The notes beneath the pieces are model-generated. The model did not search any database and was not told the DNA's origin. It was given only the letters and a program-made list of their open reading frames with translations. The position numbers and the translations under genes were made by a program. Shown one piece after another: positions 46,246-55,991 of a DNA stretch of 64,000 nt. The stretch comes from Hyphomicrobiales bacterium (lineage in GTDB: Bacteria; Pseudomonadota; Alphaproteobacteria; Rhizobiales; JACESI01). The stretch is from the NCBI GenBank assembly GCA_039989895.1, contig JBDXGY010000005.1:124001-188000 (forward strand). The letters run 5' to 3'. Position 1 is the first letter of the stretch, and each line of letters opens with the position of its first letter.

Positions 46246-47673
46246 CTATTCCTCCAAAACCCAAGTATCTTTTGTGCCGCCACCCTGACTTGAATTGACC
46301 ACGAGCGAGCCTTGTTTCAAGGCAACACGCGTTAATCCACCCGGTGTGATACTTATTTTATCTGGTGCCATTAACGCGAAAGGACGCAAGTCCACATGAC
46401 GCGGCGCGAGACCTTTTTTGGTTAAAATAGGCACCGTAGAAAGACACAATGTTGGCTGGGCGATATAATTGTTGGGCTTTGATTTTAATTTATCTCGAAA
46501 GGCCGCAATTTCTTTTTTCGACGCAGCCGGACCAACCAACATCCCATATCCGCCAGACCCATGAACCTCTTTCACAACCAACTCATCAAGATGTTCCAAA
46601 ACATAAGCAAGGCTGTCTTTTTCTGAACAGCGCCATGTTGGAACATTTTTCAAAATTGCTTTCTCGCCAGTATAAAACTCTATAATTTCTGGCACATAGG
46701 AATAAATAGCTTTATCATCTGCAATACCCGTACCTGGCGCATTTGCGATTGTGATGCCTCCAGCACGATAGACATCCATGATCCCGGGAACACCCAGCAT
46801 TGACGAGGAATTAAAAGTCAAGGGATCGAGAAAATCATCATCCACGCGACGATACAACACATCAATAGGCTGAAATCCGCGGGTTGTGCGCATGGCGATA
46901 CGCCCATCAATCAGTGTCAGGTCATGACCTTCCACCAGTTCAACCCCCATTTGATCTGCGAGGAACGAATGTTCAAAATAGGCGGAATTATGAATGCCCG
47001 GCGTTAAGACCGCAACAACAGGACGGTTGGTTGTGGCAGATGGCGCACAAGCCGCTAATGATCGTCGCAAATATTTTGGATATCCGCTTACTTCACGAAC
47101 TTTCACCTTTGAAAAAAGTTCCGGAAACATTTGCAGCATCGTTTCTCGGTTTTCTAGCATATAGGAAACGCCCGAAGGTGTGCGCGCGTTATCTTCTAGT
47201 ACATAAAAATCGTCTTCTCCGGTGCGCACGATATCCGTTCCCGTGATGTGCGTATAAACATCCCCTGGTGGTGATACTCCAATCATCTCCGGCAGGAAGG
47301 CTTCATTTTGCGCGATCAAATCAGCTGGAACCCGACCAGAGCGCAAGATTTCCTGACGGTGATAAATATCATGCAAAAAAGCATTAATCGCACGCACACG
47401 CTGCTCAATTCCTTTGGTCAGCTTGCGCCATTCTTTGTCAGAGATAATACGCGGCACCACATCAAAAGGGATCAGACGTTCATCTTCTTTATCATTGCCA
47501 TAGACATTGAATGTTATGCCTGTTCGGCGAAAAAAACTCTCGGCCTCAGCAGATTTTTTGCGCAGCTCACCAAGGTCCTCTGTTACGAGCCAATCTTGAT
47601 AGTCATTATAAGGGGCACGCACATGATTTCCGTTTGAAAGCATTTCGTCAAAACAGGCTTTATTTTTTGACAT
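46246..47673 (-). CDS. Circularly permuted ATP-grasp protein of the Anbu cluster
   Basis: 475-aa member of the CP-ATPgrasp type 2 group (COG2308 type), predicted to ligate an amine to a carboxylate using ATP. Recognisable stretches: RGIQ-like VYGND region, DIYHRQEILRSGRVP, VLEDNARTPSGVSYMLENRE (key part: EDNARTPSGVSYM), VYRRVDDDFLDPL, and KEVHGSGGYGMLVGP with the glycine-rich loop. It is first in the Anbu operon and about 112 bp after selO. A peptide-bond-forming activity is inferred from the fold, not demonstrated. Confidence 0.88.
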   Translation of the reverse strand: MSKNKACFDEMLSNGNHVRAPYNDYQDWLVTEDLGELRKKSAEAESFFRRTGITFNVYGNDKEDERLIPFDVVPRIISDKEWRKLTKGIEQRVRAINAFLHDIYHRQEILRSGRVPADLIAQNEAFLPEMIGVSPPGDVYTHITGTDIVRTGEDDFYVLEDNARTPSGVSYMLENRETMLQMFPELFSKVKVREVSGYPKYLRRSLAACAPSATTNRPVVAVLTPGIHNSAYFEHSFLADQMGVELVEGHDLTLIDGRIAMRTTRGFQPIDVLYRRVDDDFLDPLTFNSSSMLGVPGIMDVYRAGGITIANAPGTGIADDKAIYSYVPEIIEFYTGEKAILKNVPTWRCSEKDSLAYVLEHLDELVVKEVHGSGGYGMLVGPAASKKEIAAFRDKLKSKPNNYIAQPTLCLSTVPILTKKGLAPRHVDLRPFALMAPDKISITPGGLTRVALKQGSLVVNSSQGGGTKDTWVLEE

Positions 47674-47785
47674 GACAACCGGAACTTAAACGTTGAAGAA
47701 AATAGAGGCTTTATCGGAACAGATTAAATGAAATAGCGCAAGTTGTTTGACGCCTAAATAAAATGCACTATTTTTTCTGTCGGCC

Positions 47786-49258
47786 TTAAGTCCCACAAAA
47801 TGTACGGTGGACAATCTGTTCTGCGCGAGGTGGCAGAGCATAGTTTGTATCTTCAAATTTTTCATCAAAAGGATGGCTCATGGCTTCTGTTAGCGCCTCA
47901 AATACTGTGAAATCCTGATTATCTTCTGCCGCACGAATGGCTTCTTCAACGAGATGATTTCTTGGAATAATAACTGGGTTTGCAGCGCGAAGCCGATCTA
48001 CCATCTCAGGCCCGCTTATATTTTCTTCATTCAACCGCGCCCGCCATCTCACCACCCATTCTTCAAAGGCGGCAGGTTTTTTGAAGTGAGGATTATCACC
48101 ATCGCTTGTATCCACATAGCGCGAAAGAGAACTGAATGAGAGTGTAAAGTCGGCTTCATTTTCTGCCATCAAATCCAATAAATCCTGCGCTAATGCAAGA
48201 TCATTGTCCTGCGATTTTGCAAGGCCTATTTTCTTTCTCAGTTCATCGCCAAGTGCGGCTTCAAACTTTCCTGGAAATTGATTGATCGCTTCTTGTGCTT
48301 TTGCAATCGCCTTATCGCTCACCTCATCCAAAAGAGGCAGCAAGCACTGAGCAAATTGAACCAAATTCCAATGGGCAATCCCTGGCTGATTGCCGAAGGC
48401 ATAGCGTCCCATCTGATCGACCGAGCTGAACACGGTTTTAGGATGATAAACATCCATAAAAGCACAAGGACCGTAATCAATTGTTTCCCCAGCAATGGAC
48501 ATATTATCCGTGTTCATCACACCATGGATGAAGCCAAGTGACATCCATTTGGCAATAAGACTGGCTTGCCTTGTAAGGACGGCAGTGATGAGATCAACAT
48601 AAGGCTCATGGGCTTTTGCCGCTTCAGGATAGTGGCGCTCAATCACATGATCTGCCAGTATTTTCAATGCTTCCTTATCTTGCCGTGCGGCAAAATATTG
48701 AAATGTGCCTACCCGTATATGGCTTTGGGCCACACGTGTCAGGATGGCGCCGGGCAAAAATGTCTCGCGCGCGACCTGCTCGCCAGTTGTGACGGCGGCA
48801 AGTGCCCGTGTTGTTGGCACACCAAGTGTATGCATGGCTTCGCTGACGATATACTCGCGCAAAATCGGACCAAGTGCCGCGCGACCGTCACCCATACGTG
48901 AAAAAGGTGTTTGCCCCGCCCCTTTGAGTTGGATGTCACGGCGTATTCCATCGCAGCCGATAACTTCACCAAGCAGATTGGCTCGGCCATCGCCCAATTG
49001 TGGGACAAAATGGCCAAATTGATGGCCCGCATAAGCCATTGCCAATGGTGAGGCGCCCTGTGGCATTTGATTGCCACTCAGCATTGCCAGCCCATCAGGT
49101 GTGCTCAAAAAATCCAAATCTACACCAAGAAGTGCCGCGAGCTCTTCATTGAGCTTTATCAAATGAGGAGCAGCAACAGGTTGCGGCAATTGCTTTACAT
49201 AAAATATGTCCGGCAATTTCGCATAACTGTTATCAAATTGAATAGGCAACTGAGGCAT
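47786..49258 (-). CDS. selO: SelO/YdiU protein adenylyltransferase
   Basis: 490-aa pseudokinase that transfers AMP from ATP to Ser, Thr or Tyr residues of target proteins, linked to redox stress. Landmarks: AYAGHQFGHFVPQLGDGRA, QLKGAGQTPFSRMGDGRA, GVMNTDNMSIAGETIDYGPC (metal and active-site region). It ends HRTFCGT, with a near C-terminal cysteine where eukaryotic SelO has selenocysteine. It lies upstream of the Anbu genes on the same strand, 112 bp away, so a shared transcript is possible but unproven. Confidence 0.94.
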   Translation of the reverse strand: MPQLPIQFDNSYAKLPDIFYVKQLPQPVAAPHLIKLNEELAALLGVDLDFLSTPDGLAMLSGNQMPQGASPLAMAYAGHQFGHFVPQLGDGRANLLGEVIGCDGIRRDIQLKGAGQTPFSRMGDGRAALGPILREYIVSEAMHTLGVPTTRALAAVTTGEQVARETFLPGAILTRVAQSHIRVGTFQYFAARQDKEALKILADHVIERHYPEAAKAHEPYVDLITAVLTRQASLIAKWMSLGFIHGVMNTDNMSIAGETIDYGPCAFMDVYHPKTVFSSVDQMGRYAFGNQPGIAHWNLVQFAQCLLPLLDEVSDKAIAKAQEAINQFPGKFEAALGDELRKKIGLAKSQDNDLALAQDLLDLMAENEADFTLSFSSLSRYVDTSDGDNPHFKKPAAFEEWVVRWRARLNEENISGPEMVDRLRAANPVIIPRNHLVEEAIRAAEDNQDFTVFEALTEAMSHPFDEKFEDTNYALPPRAEQIVHRTFCGT

Positions 49259-49514
49259 GTGAATCCTGATATATATGGGTTCTCATCTTACCAATGCTAA
49301 CTGTGATGGACAATCACAGAATATAGATCCGCTGCTATCCATTGAATACGGACATATTCAGGCCATTATCATGGTCTTATTGATGCTGAGCTTATATTAT
49401 TTTGGCGTTTCCATGACGAAAACGCGAAAATGTGAGAGATCGTGATGTTTCTTTAACTAGCCTGTGTGACATATAGGCATTATGTACTAGACAGACGAAA
49501 CTAGGAATAAAACA

Positions 49515-49847
49515 GTGAACCGCATTATCGCCATTCTCTTAGCTTTAAGCATTGTTGTACCTGCATCAGCTTTTGCACAGAGCACACGTGGGCAAATTTT
49601 TATTTTGGCGGACACGGATCAAAGCGCGGCATTATCCTTTAAAGAATTCAAACAATTCATCAACCTTCTCGCTAAATCTGGTCATCGCAATGCAAAGCGC
49701 GTTAAAACCTTCCGACTTTATTCAATAGCATGGTCACGGGTTGATAGCGATGGTGATGGCTATGCCACACGCGCTGAACTATCTAGCACACAAATGGCAT
49801 TTGGTGCTTCACAAAGGCAAAGTAAGTCTAAGGTAACATCCCAATAA
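49515..49847 (+). CDS. Small secreted EF-hand protein
   Basis: 110-aa protein with a signal peptide (residues 1-21, cleavage after ASAFA) and two canonical EF-hand loops: D33-D35-S37-A39-S41-E44 and D77-D79-D81-Y83-T85-E88. GTG start at 49515, with AGGA upstream. Expected to be a periplasmic or secreted calcium-binding protein. It ends 16 bp before the convergent pheT stop. Partners are unknown. Confidence 0.82.
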   Translation: MNRIIAILLALSIVVPASAFAQSTRGQIFILADTDQSAALSFKEFKQFINLLAKSGHRNAKRVKTFRLYSIAWSRVDSDGDGYATRAELSSTQMAFGASQRQSKSKVTSQ

Positions 49848-49863
49848 AGCGTGCAATCAAGGC

Positions 49864-52272
49864 TTACCCTCTCAAGGCGCCACCTGTCGCTTTTTCAACT
49901 GATAGAACAATCTTGGTCGCTACAGCCTCAATTTCTTCATCTGTCATTGTTTTCACATCAGGCTGAAGAGTAACATCGATAGCTAATGACTTTTTGTCTG
50001 CACCAAGGGCATCACCCTCAAATACATCAAACAAGGTGACCTTCGTAATCAACTTCTTATCGGCACCTTTGGCTGCCCGCAAAAGCTTATCAGCACTAAC
50101 ATCCTTGCTCACAACAAAAGCGAAATCACGGTGCAGCGGCTGAAGATCAGACGCACGCATAGCCCCTTTTGTCTTTGTCGGTTTAACGCGCGGGGCCGGC
50201 AATGCTTTGAGATCAATTTCAAAACCAACAAGAGCGCCTTCTACGTCAAGCTTATCCAAAACGCGTGGATGAAACTCTCCAAAATGGCCGATAATATTTT
50301 TCGGCCCTTGTTGAATTGTGCCGGAACGACCAGGGTGGAAATGGTCTGGCCCGCCCGCGACAATTTGTAGATTATCGACGTTAGTGCCAAGACCAGACAA
50401 CAAGCTTAGCGCATCTTCTTTAGCATCAAACACAGATACTGTTTGCGCTGTTCCTGACCAGTGGCGACCATTGGCACGTGTACTGGCTAAGCCACGGCGA
50501 ATTCCAGAAGCGCAATCATTTTGATCATCGGGCTGATCACCATGGAAAACTTGGCCCACCTCAAACAAAGCAACATCACCTGTTCCACGGTCTGCATTGC
50601 GTTGCGAAGCGAGCAAAAGGCCAGGCAGAAGGCTTGGCCGCATATCAGAAAGATCGCTGGAAATCGGATTTGCCAATTTCAACTCTTCTTGCCCGCCACC
50701 AAAAGCCTCAGCTTCTGTTTTTGAAACAAACGACCATGTCACCGCTTCCATCATACCACGTGAAGCAAGCAGACGTTTGGAGCGACGGTTGCGCATTTGC
50801 GAGAGCGTTAGCTTGCCCGCACCAAGGTCGGGCATTGGCGGCAGTGGTGTTGAAGGAACATCATTGATGCCAAAAATACGCACCACCTCTTCTACCAAAT
50901 CAGCTTTGCCGAAAATATCAGGACGATAGCTTGGCACGGCGACTTTAAAGTTTGGCGCGTGACCGGTTACCCAAAATCCCAAAAGCTCCAAAATGGCTTT
51001 AATCTCACGCGGTTCGGGGTCGATTCCGCCAAGACGTTTTACCTCGGTTGTTGGGAAATCAATAATCTTGTCCACGTCTGGGATGGCGCCCGCAATATGT
51101 ATATCGCTTGCTTCACCACCACAAATATCCAGCACAAATTGGGTCGCTTCTTCGAGGCCAGAGACCATGAAATTGGGATCAACGCCGCGCTCAAAACGAT
51201 AGCGCGCATCTGTACTCAATCCAAGTTTACGTCCTGCCTGTGCGACTTGCAGCGGATGCCATAGGGCGGATTCAATAAGAACATCCACTGTCTCCGCTTG
51301 TGACCCAGAGCGTGTGACCCCGATAATGCCTGCCAAAGATTCAACACCCGCATCATCGGCGATCACGCCCATGGTTTCATCAAGCTTATAAGTCTTGTCG
51401 TTCAGCGCTGCAATTTCTTCGCCAGCCTTTGCACGACGGATCACCAGATTGCCGCTGACCTTTGCCGCATCAAACACATGCAAAGGGCGTCCGCGGTCGA
51501 ATGTCATATAATTGGTGATATCAACAAGCGCATTAATCGGACGCAAGCCGATGGCATTCAAACGTTTTTGCATCCATTCAGGTGAAGGGCTATTTTTGAC
51601 ACCACGCACAAGACGCAAACCAAAGGCTGGACAAAATTCTGGAATTTGAATGTCAACGCTCACTGGACATGGACCATTACCACGCACAGGTGCTGTAGTT
51701 TTATTTTTGAGCTTACCAAGACCGGTCGCCGCTAAATCACGCGCGATGCCATAAACGCCCAAAACATCAGGTCGGTTTGGTGTTACACCGATTTCAATCA
51801 CCGGATCATCCATGCCAGCATAAACCGCATAAGGCGTTCCCACTGGCGCATCATCTGGCAAATCAAGAATACCATCGTGATCTTCCGATGTTTCAAGCTC
51901 GCTGCCTGAACACATCATGCCGCAGGATTCCACGCCGCGAATTTTGCCAACAGACAAAGTGATATCAAGGCCAGGAACATAATCACCGGGCAACCCCAAT
52001 ACGCCTTTCATGCCTGCACGGGCATTAGGTGCGCCACAAACCACTTGGATAGGTTCTGCTCCACCATTGTTGACAGACAACACGCGAAGACGGTCGGCGT
52101 CAGGGTGTTGTTCGGCGGATATCACTTCAGCGATCTTAAAAGCTTCAAGCTTTTGCGCAGGATCTTCAACGCCCTCGACCTCAAGGCCGATTAAGGTCAG
52201 TTGTTCAAGCACAGCATCAAGCGTGTCGTCGAAGTCAAGATAATCGCGGAGCCAGGAAAGGGTGAATTTCAT
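49864..52272 (-). CDS. pheT: Phenylalanine--tRNA ligase beta subunit
   Basis: 802-aa beta subunit of the (alpha-beta)2 synthetase. Domains in order: EMAP-like tRNA-binding domain (about 40-150), B3/B4 editing domain, B5 (about 400-475), a catalytic-like domain and the C-terminal FDX-ACB anticodon-binding fold (LQPLHRDFAFVVSKDV). Landmarks include NRPDVLGVYGIARDLA and DITNYMTFDRGRPLHVFD. It is separated from pheS by a LysE-type gene, then a 73-nt gap. Confidence 0.97.
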   Translation of the reverse strand: MKFTLSWLRDYLDFDDTLDAVLEQLTLIGLEVEGVEDPAQKLEAFKIAEVISAEQHPDADRLRVLSVNNGGAEPIQVVCGAPNARAGMKGVLGLPGDYVPGLDITLSVGKIRGVESCGMMCSGSELETSEDHDGILDLPDDAPVGTPYAVYAGMDDPVIEIGVTPNRPDVLGVYGIARDLAATGLGKLKNKTTAPVRGNGPCPVSVDIQIPEFCPAFGLRLVRGVKNSPSPEWMQKRLNAIGLRPINALVDITNYMTFDRGRPLHVFDAAKVSGNLVIRRAKAGEEIAALNDKTYKLDETMGVIADDAGVESLAGIIGVTRSGSQAETVDVLIESALWHPLQVAQAGRKLGLSTDARYRFERGVDPNFMVSGLEEATQFVLDICGGEASDIHIAGAIPDVDKIIDFPTTEVKRLGGIDPEPREIKAILELLGFWVTGHAPNFKVAVPSYRPDIFGKADLVEEVVRIFGINDVPSTPLPPMPDLGAGKLTLSQMRNRRSKRLLASRGMMEAVTWSFVSKTEAEAFGGGQEELKLANPISSDLSDMRPSLLPGLLLASQRNADRGTGDVALFEVGQVFHGDQPDDQNDCASGIRRGLASTRANGRHWSGTAQTVSVFDAKEDALSLLSGLGTNVDNLQIVAGGPDHFHPGRSGTIQQGPKNIIGHFGEFHPRVLDKLDVEGALVGFEIDLKALPAPRVKPTKTKGAMRASDLQPLHRDFAFVVSKDVSADKLLRAAKGADKKLITKVTLFDVFEGDALGADKKSLAIDVTLQPDVKTMTDEEIEAVATKIVLSVEKATGGALRG

Positions 52273-52345
52273 GTCTTTTCTCTTCTATTGTATATCATCG
52301 ACGCGTCGTCCAATCGCCTTTTTGGAGAAAGCATCCTTATTATCT

Positions 52346-52972
52346 CTATCGACCTTGCACGCTTTTAAGACCAAGCAAAATTGCGCTGACAATGAGGAAC
52401 CCACCTGACACACGATCGAGCCAAATTTTGGAGCCACTGGCAAAACGCTTGGTTAAGCGGTCAGCAAGTAATCCATAGGTCATCAAAAATGTGCCATCAA
52501 TTAAAATATAAAGCGCACCCAGCGCTGCAATTTGCGGCCACACAGGAAACGCAGGATCAATAAATTGCGGAAACAGGGCTGCAAAAAACACAACGGCCTT
52601 CGGGTTTGCTGCCGACGTTAAAAACCCTTGCATATATAAAACTTTGAGGCTCGCTTTTTGTGCGGCTTGTTGATTGCTCATCCGCCCCGCATTCAAAATT
52701 AATCGCAGACCCATCCAAACAAGATAAGCAACACCTATCCATTTGATCACGTTGAATATTGTCTGTGATGCCAACAATGCTGCCGCAAGACCTGCACCAG
52801 CTGCCGTAATCTGCAAGGCATTGGCGGATAAATCACCAAAAGCTGTCATCGTTGCCCGTTTAAACGTATGGCTGGCCGAATTCGACAGCATAAGCAAATG
52901 GCTGGGGCCAGGCGTGGACATCAGCACAAGCACCGTTGCCACATACGCGAAGATGGTTTCCATCGATAACAT
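52346..52972 (-). CDS. LysE/RhtB-family amino acid exporter
   Basis: 208-aa inner-membrane protein with about six helices. The family signature is STPGPSHLLML near the N-terminus and LVWMGLRLIL in the third helix; GFLTSAANPKAVVFF is the conserved loop. It overlaps the pheS stop by 1 nt (TGATG) and so is translated with the synthetase, although pheS and pheT normally adjoin. An ATG at 52963 is a close alternative start. An export substrate such as an aromatic or other amino acid cannot be assigned. Confidence 0.88.
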   Translation of the reverse strand: MLSMETIFAYVATVLVLMSTPGPSHLLMLSNSASHTFKRATMTAFGDLSANALQITAAGAGLAAALLASQTIFNVIKWIGVAYLVWMGLRLILNAGRMSNQQAAQKASLKVLYMQGFLTSAANPKAVVFFAALFPQFIDPAFPVWPQIAALGALYILIDGTFLMTYGLLADRLTKRFASGSKIWLDRVSGGFLIVSAILLGLKSVQGR

Positions 52973-54054
52973 CAGCTTGAAAGCCCCCCAACCAAACTTG
53001 GGATATCAATCGGCCTAAAACCGTAATGTTTAATCCAGCGGGCATCGGCATCAAAAAAGGCCCGCAAATCGGGCGCGCCGTATTTCAACATCGCGAGACG
53101 ATCAATGCCCACACCAAAAGCAAAGCCGGAGTATTTATCGCTATCAATGCCGCCATGTTTCAGCACATTGGGATGCACCATGCCGGAGCCGAGAATTTCC
53201 ATCCAGTCATCACCCTCGCCGATTTTCACTTCGCCATCGCCGAAGGTGCAGCCGACATCAACTTCCATTGAAGGCTCCGTAAACGGAAAAAAGCTAGGGC
53301 GAAAACGCAGCTTCACGCTTGGCACTTCAAAGAAGGCTTTACAAAATTCTTCCAATGTCCATTTCAAATGACCCATATGGATATCTTCACCAAGCACCAG
53401 CCCCTCTACCTGATGAAACATCGGCGTGTGAGTTTGGTCTGAATCCTGACGATAGGTGCGCCCTGGAATGATCACGCGGATGGGTGGTTCGGTTTTTTCC
53501 ATCGTGCGGATTTGAACTGGTGATGTGTGGGTGCGCAAAACAAGACGCTCGCCATCTGCTTTTTCTTTCAAGAAAAAAGTGTCGTGCATCTCGCGCGCCG
53601 GATGACCTTCTGGGAAATTCAATGCCGTGAAATTATAATAGTCGGTTTCAATGTCCGGACCATCGGCGACACCAAAACCCATGCCTGAGAAAATCGCTGT
53701 GATCTCATCAATCACTTGCGTGACGGGATGAATTTTGCCCTCGCTCAAAGTGTCCATGCGAGCGGGCAATGTAATGTCCACGGCCTCACTGGCAAGGCGC
53801 GCGTCGAGGGCTGCTTCTTTCAAAACGTCACGGCGCTCAGCAATGGCTTCAGTCACTCGCACTTTAAGACCATTCAGCAATGGTCCCATTTCTTGCCGCT
53901 CTTCTGGCGTCATTTTGCCAAGCGTCTTCATCTTCTCAGATATTGTGCCTTTTTTACCAATCGCGCCTACACGAATTTCTTCAAGCGTCGGCTCATCAGA
54001 GGCATTGTTAATTTGCGCGGTGATATCGTTCTCAAGAGAAAGTAGCTCAGACAT
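52972..54054 (-). CDS. pheS: Phenylalanine--tRNA ligase alpha subunit
   Basis: 360-aa class II synthetase subunit that activates phenylalanine. N-terminal coiled coil (about 1-85), then the catalytic core: motif 2 [15 protein letters not shown], and motif 3 [17 protein letters not shown] (core GIDRLAM). [17 protein letters not shown] is also present. It follows a terminator after rplT, so its expression may depend on read-through or on a promoter in the 54055-54140 gap. Confidence 0.97.
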   Translation of the reverse strand: MSELLSLENDITAQINNASDEPTLEEIRVGAIGKKGTISEKMKTLGKMTPEERQEMGPLLNGLKVRVTEAIAERRDVLKEAALDARLASEAVDITLPARMDTLSEGKIHPVTQVIDEITAIFSGMGFGVADGPDIETDYYNFTALNFPEGHPAREMHDTFFLKEKADGERLVLRTHTSPVQIRTMEKTEPPIRVIIPGRTYRQDSDQTHTPMFHQVEGLVLGEDIHMGHLKWTLEEFCKAFFEVPSVKLRFRPSFFPFTEPSMEVDVGCTFGDGEVKIGEGDDWMEILGSGMVHPNVLKHGGIDSDKYSGFAFGVGIDRLAMLKYGAPDLRAFFDADARWIKHYGFRPIDIPSLVGGLSS

Positions 54055-54140
54055 AGAAAATCCTTGGGTATAACGTCGCCCGTTTTTTATCAGATCACAG
54101 AAGAAGGTCTATAGCCGTTCTTAAATTAAAGTAAGATATG

Positions 54141-54176
54141 AAAAACCCGCGTCAGGCAAGCCATACGCGGGTTTTT
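54141..54176 (-). terminator. Strong terminator after rplT
   Basis: Arms aaaaacccgcgt (54141-54152) and acgcgggttttt (54165-54176) pair perfectly over 12 bp around a 12-nt loop, with T-runs built in. It lies 22 bp beyond the rplT stop and 86 bp before pheS. Confidence 0.88.
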
Positions 54177-54198
54177 CAATTCTAAAACCTTGAGTGCT

Positions 54199-54567
54199 TT
54201 AAGCCGCCAAAGCCGCTTGGGCCTGTTCGATCAAGCCTTTGAAAGCATCTGGTTGAGTGATTGCAAGATCTGACAATACTTTGCGATCCACCTCAATATT
54301 GGCCTTTGTTAGACCATTCATGAAGCGACCATATGTCATTTCGCCATCGGTGTGCAGACGCACAGCCGCATTGATACGCTGGATCCACAAAGCGCGGAAT
54401 TGACGCTTTCTGACTTTCCGGTCGCGATAAGCGTATTGCGCTGCTTTTTCCACTGCCTGTTTGGCAATGCGAATAGTGCGCGAACGAGCGCCGTAATAGC
54501 CTTTAGCGGCCTTTAAAACTTTTTTATGTTTAGCATGAGCGGTTACACCGCGTTTTACACGTGCCAT
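54199..54567 (-). CDS. rplT: 50S ribosomal protein L20
   Basis: 122-aa 23S rRNA-binding assembly protein. The N-terminus [19 protein letters not shown] and the core [20 protein letters not shown] are diagnostic (20 residues or fewer quoted). It lies 28 nt downstream of rpmI. infC, the usual third member of this operon, is not adjacent. Confidence 0.97.
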   Translation of the reverse strand: MARVKRGVTAHAKHKKVLKAAKGYYGARSRTIRIAKQAVEKAAQYAYRDRKVRKRQFRALWIQRINAAVRLHTDGEMTYGRFMNGLTKANIEVDRKVLSDLAITQPDAFKGLIEQAQAALAA

Positions 54568-54595
54568 GATTTAACTCTCCTGAAAATCTGTTCTC

Positions 54596-54793
54596 TTAGC
54601 CGTTGGGCAAAAATTTCTTCACAATACGTGCATCGGGTTCCGACAAGACTGTCGTACCGCGTGCGTTGCGAAGGAATGAATTAGAGCGTTTAATCATGCC
54701 ATGGCGTTTGCCAGCCTGTCCGGCTTTGACTTTGCCAGAGGCCGTCAGCTTAAAGCGCTTCTTTGCGCCTGATTTTGTCTTCATCTTGGGCAT
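54596..54793 (-). CDS. rpmI: 50S ribosomal protein L35
   Basis: 65-aa basic protein of the large subunit, with the family start [20 protein letters not shown] and the GKRHGM segment. It is the first gene of the rpmI-rplT unit. The 250-bp upstream region toward alkB presumably holds the promoter and a possible L20-binding leader; I could not define one by eye. Confidence 0.96.
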   Translation of the reverse strand: MPKMKTKSGAKKRFKLTASGKVKAGQAGKRHGMIKRSNSFLRNARGTTVLSEPDARIVKKFLPNG

Positions 54794-55040
54794 TTTGCTT
54801 TTCCTTTTTCGCGCTGTTTTAAAACCGTAAACCGGCTTTTAAGCACTTTGTTCTGAGTTTAAGCTTTCGGAGTAGCCACGGCATGCCCGCCTTACTCTCA
54901 TTATGAGCAAGAACCGCCGGGCCACTCAGCGATGCGCGCTTATAGGGGGAATATGAACGGATTGCAAGCAATAGTAGAATTTCGAACAGTGAAATATTGC
55001 ATGTAACTACATACGAGCTACAGCTATTAGGCACGTCAGG

Positions 55041-55646
55041 TCATTCAGGCGCGGTGACACGCCGTAAAGTGAGGTTAATCCGACCACCATTTTTGAGCAA
55101 TGTTGAGGTGCCTGGATAGATGCGATCGACACCATGAAAACACAGTCGGCTCTCACCACCCATTACGACAACATCGCCACTTTGCAGCTTAAATGAGGAT
55201 GTTTTTTCATCACGGGTTGTCCCGCCAACCCGAAAGCGACAGGTGTCTCCTAATGAAATAGAAACAACAGGCGCATCAAAATTCTGCTCATCATTATCTT
55301 GGTGAAGTCCCATTTTCGCGGTTGTATCATAAAAATTGACGAGACACGCTTCGGGGAGGTGGTCATAACCGGATACATCCTTCCACAAAGCAAGCAGCGC
55401 GGGCGGAATATCGGGCCACGGCTTGCTGGTTACAGGATGATTTTCTTGGTAGCGATAGCCTTTTTGCTTATCACTAACCCAACCCAAAGAACCGCAATTC
55501 GACATGCGAACTGACATTGGCTTGCCTGTGCGCGGCATTATAGGTTGAAAGAGCGGTGAGCGCTGGATGATGCTGCGAATATCATCGCGCAATTTTTCCT
55601 GTCCACTTCGATCAATATAAGCAGGTATATAACGAATTGCCTTCAT
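55041..55646 (-). CDS. alkB: AlkB-type 2-oxoglutarate/Fe(II) dioxygenase
   Basis: 201-aa DNA/RNA repair dioxygenase that removes methyl groups such as m1A and m3C. Iron ligands are His115, Asp117 and His171 (GLHQDND, CFHGVDR); 2-oxoglutarate is bound by the R-x-N-x-T-x-R motif at 189-195. The NFYDTTAKMGLHQD stretch is the family hallmark. It stands alone, with no ada or alkA gene nearby and no visible Ada box. Confidence 0.93.
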   Translation of the reverse strand: MKAIRYIPAYIDRSGQEKLRDDIRSIIQRSPLFQPIMPRTGKPMSVRMSNCGSLGWVSDKQKGYRYQENHPVTSKPWPDIPPALLALWKDVSGYDHLPEACLVNFYDTTAKMGLHQDNDEQNFDAPVVSISLGDTCRFRVGGTTRDEKTSSFKLQSGDVVVMGGESRLCFHGVDRIYPGTSTLLKNGGRINLTLRRVTAPE

Positions 55647-55991
55647 TCATTATCCGTAACAGATCTGCGCGAAACCGGAGATAGTAACACAAAAAAAACT
55701 TTCATTACGAACGTTTTGCACAAAAATATTTTTTCTAAGACTAATGCGATATTTTATTATTCGATGACTTGTAGAAATAGACAGCCCTACTTATATACAG
55801 TGCCAACCGATAAAGCGGGCAGAGCTATCAAATCGGGCTTGCAATTTAAGTCGATTATAGCTACCCACTTCCGCTTGACTGAATATGTAAAGAAGCCAGT
55901 TGGTTTTATTTTTTAAATCGACCCTTAAAAGGGGTTGTTGAACGCTTGAAAAAGGTTCACACAGGCTTGCTTGTTAAGGAGACTGAATAAG
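55647..55991. other. Intergenic region upstream of dnaK
   Basis: About 345 AT-rich bases between the divergent alkB and dnaK genes. No gene is supported; a 66-codon plus-strand frame at 55716-55916 has no family features. It contains a candidate heat-shock promoter (55768-55796) and the dnaK ribosome site AAGGAG at about 55976. Confidence 0.6.
55768..55796 (+). promoter_or_regulatory. Candidate sigma-32 (RpoH) promoter for dnaK
   Basis: A -35-like CTTGTA (55768-55773) and a -10-like CTTATAT (55790-55796) are 16 nt apart, fitting the alphaproteobacterial RpoH pattern CTTG..C[CT]TAT.T. It would give a leader of nearly 190 nt. dnaK is a classic heat-shock gene, but the match is by eye and other CTTG sites exist nearer the gene. 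Confidence 0.3.
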
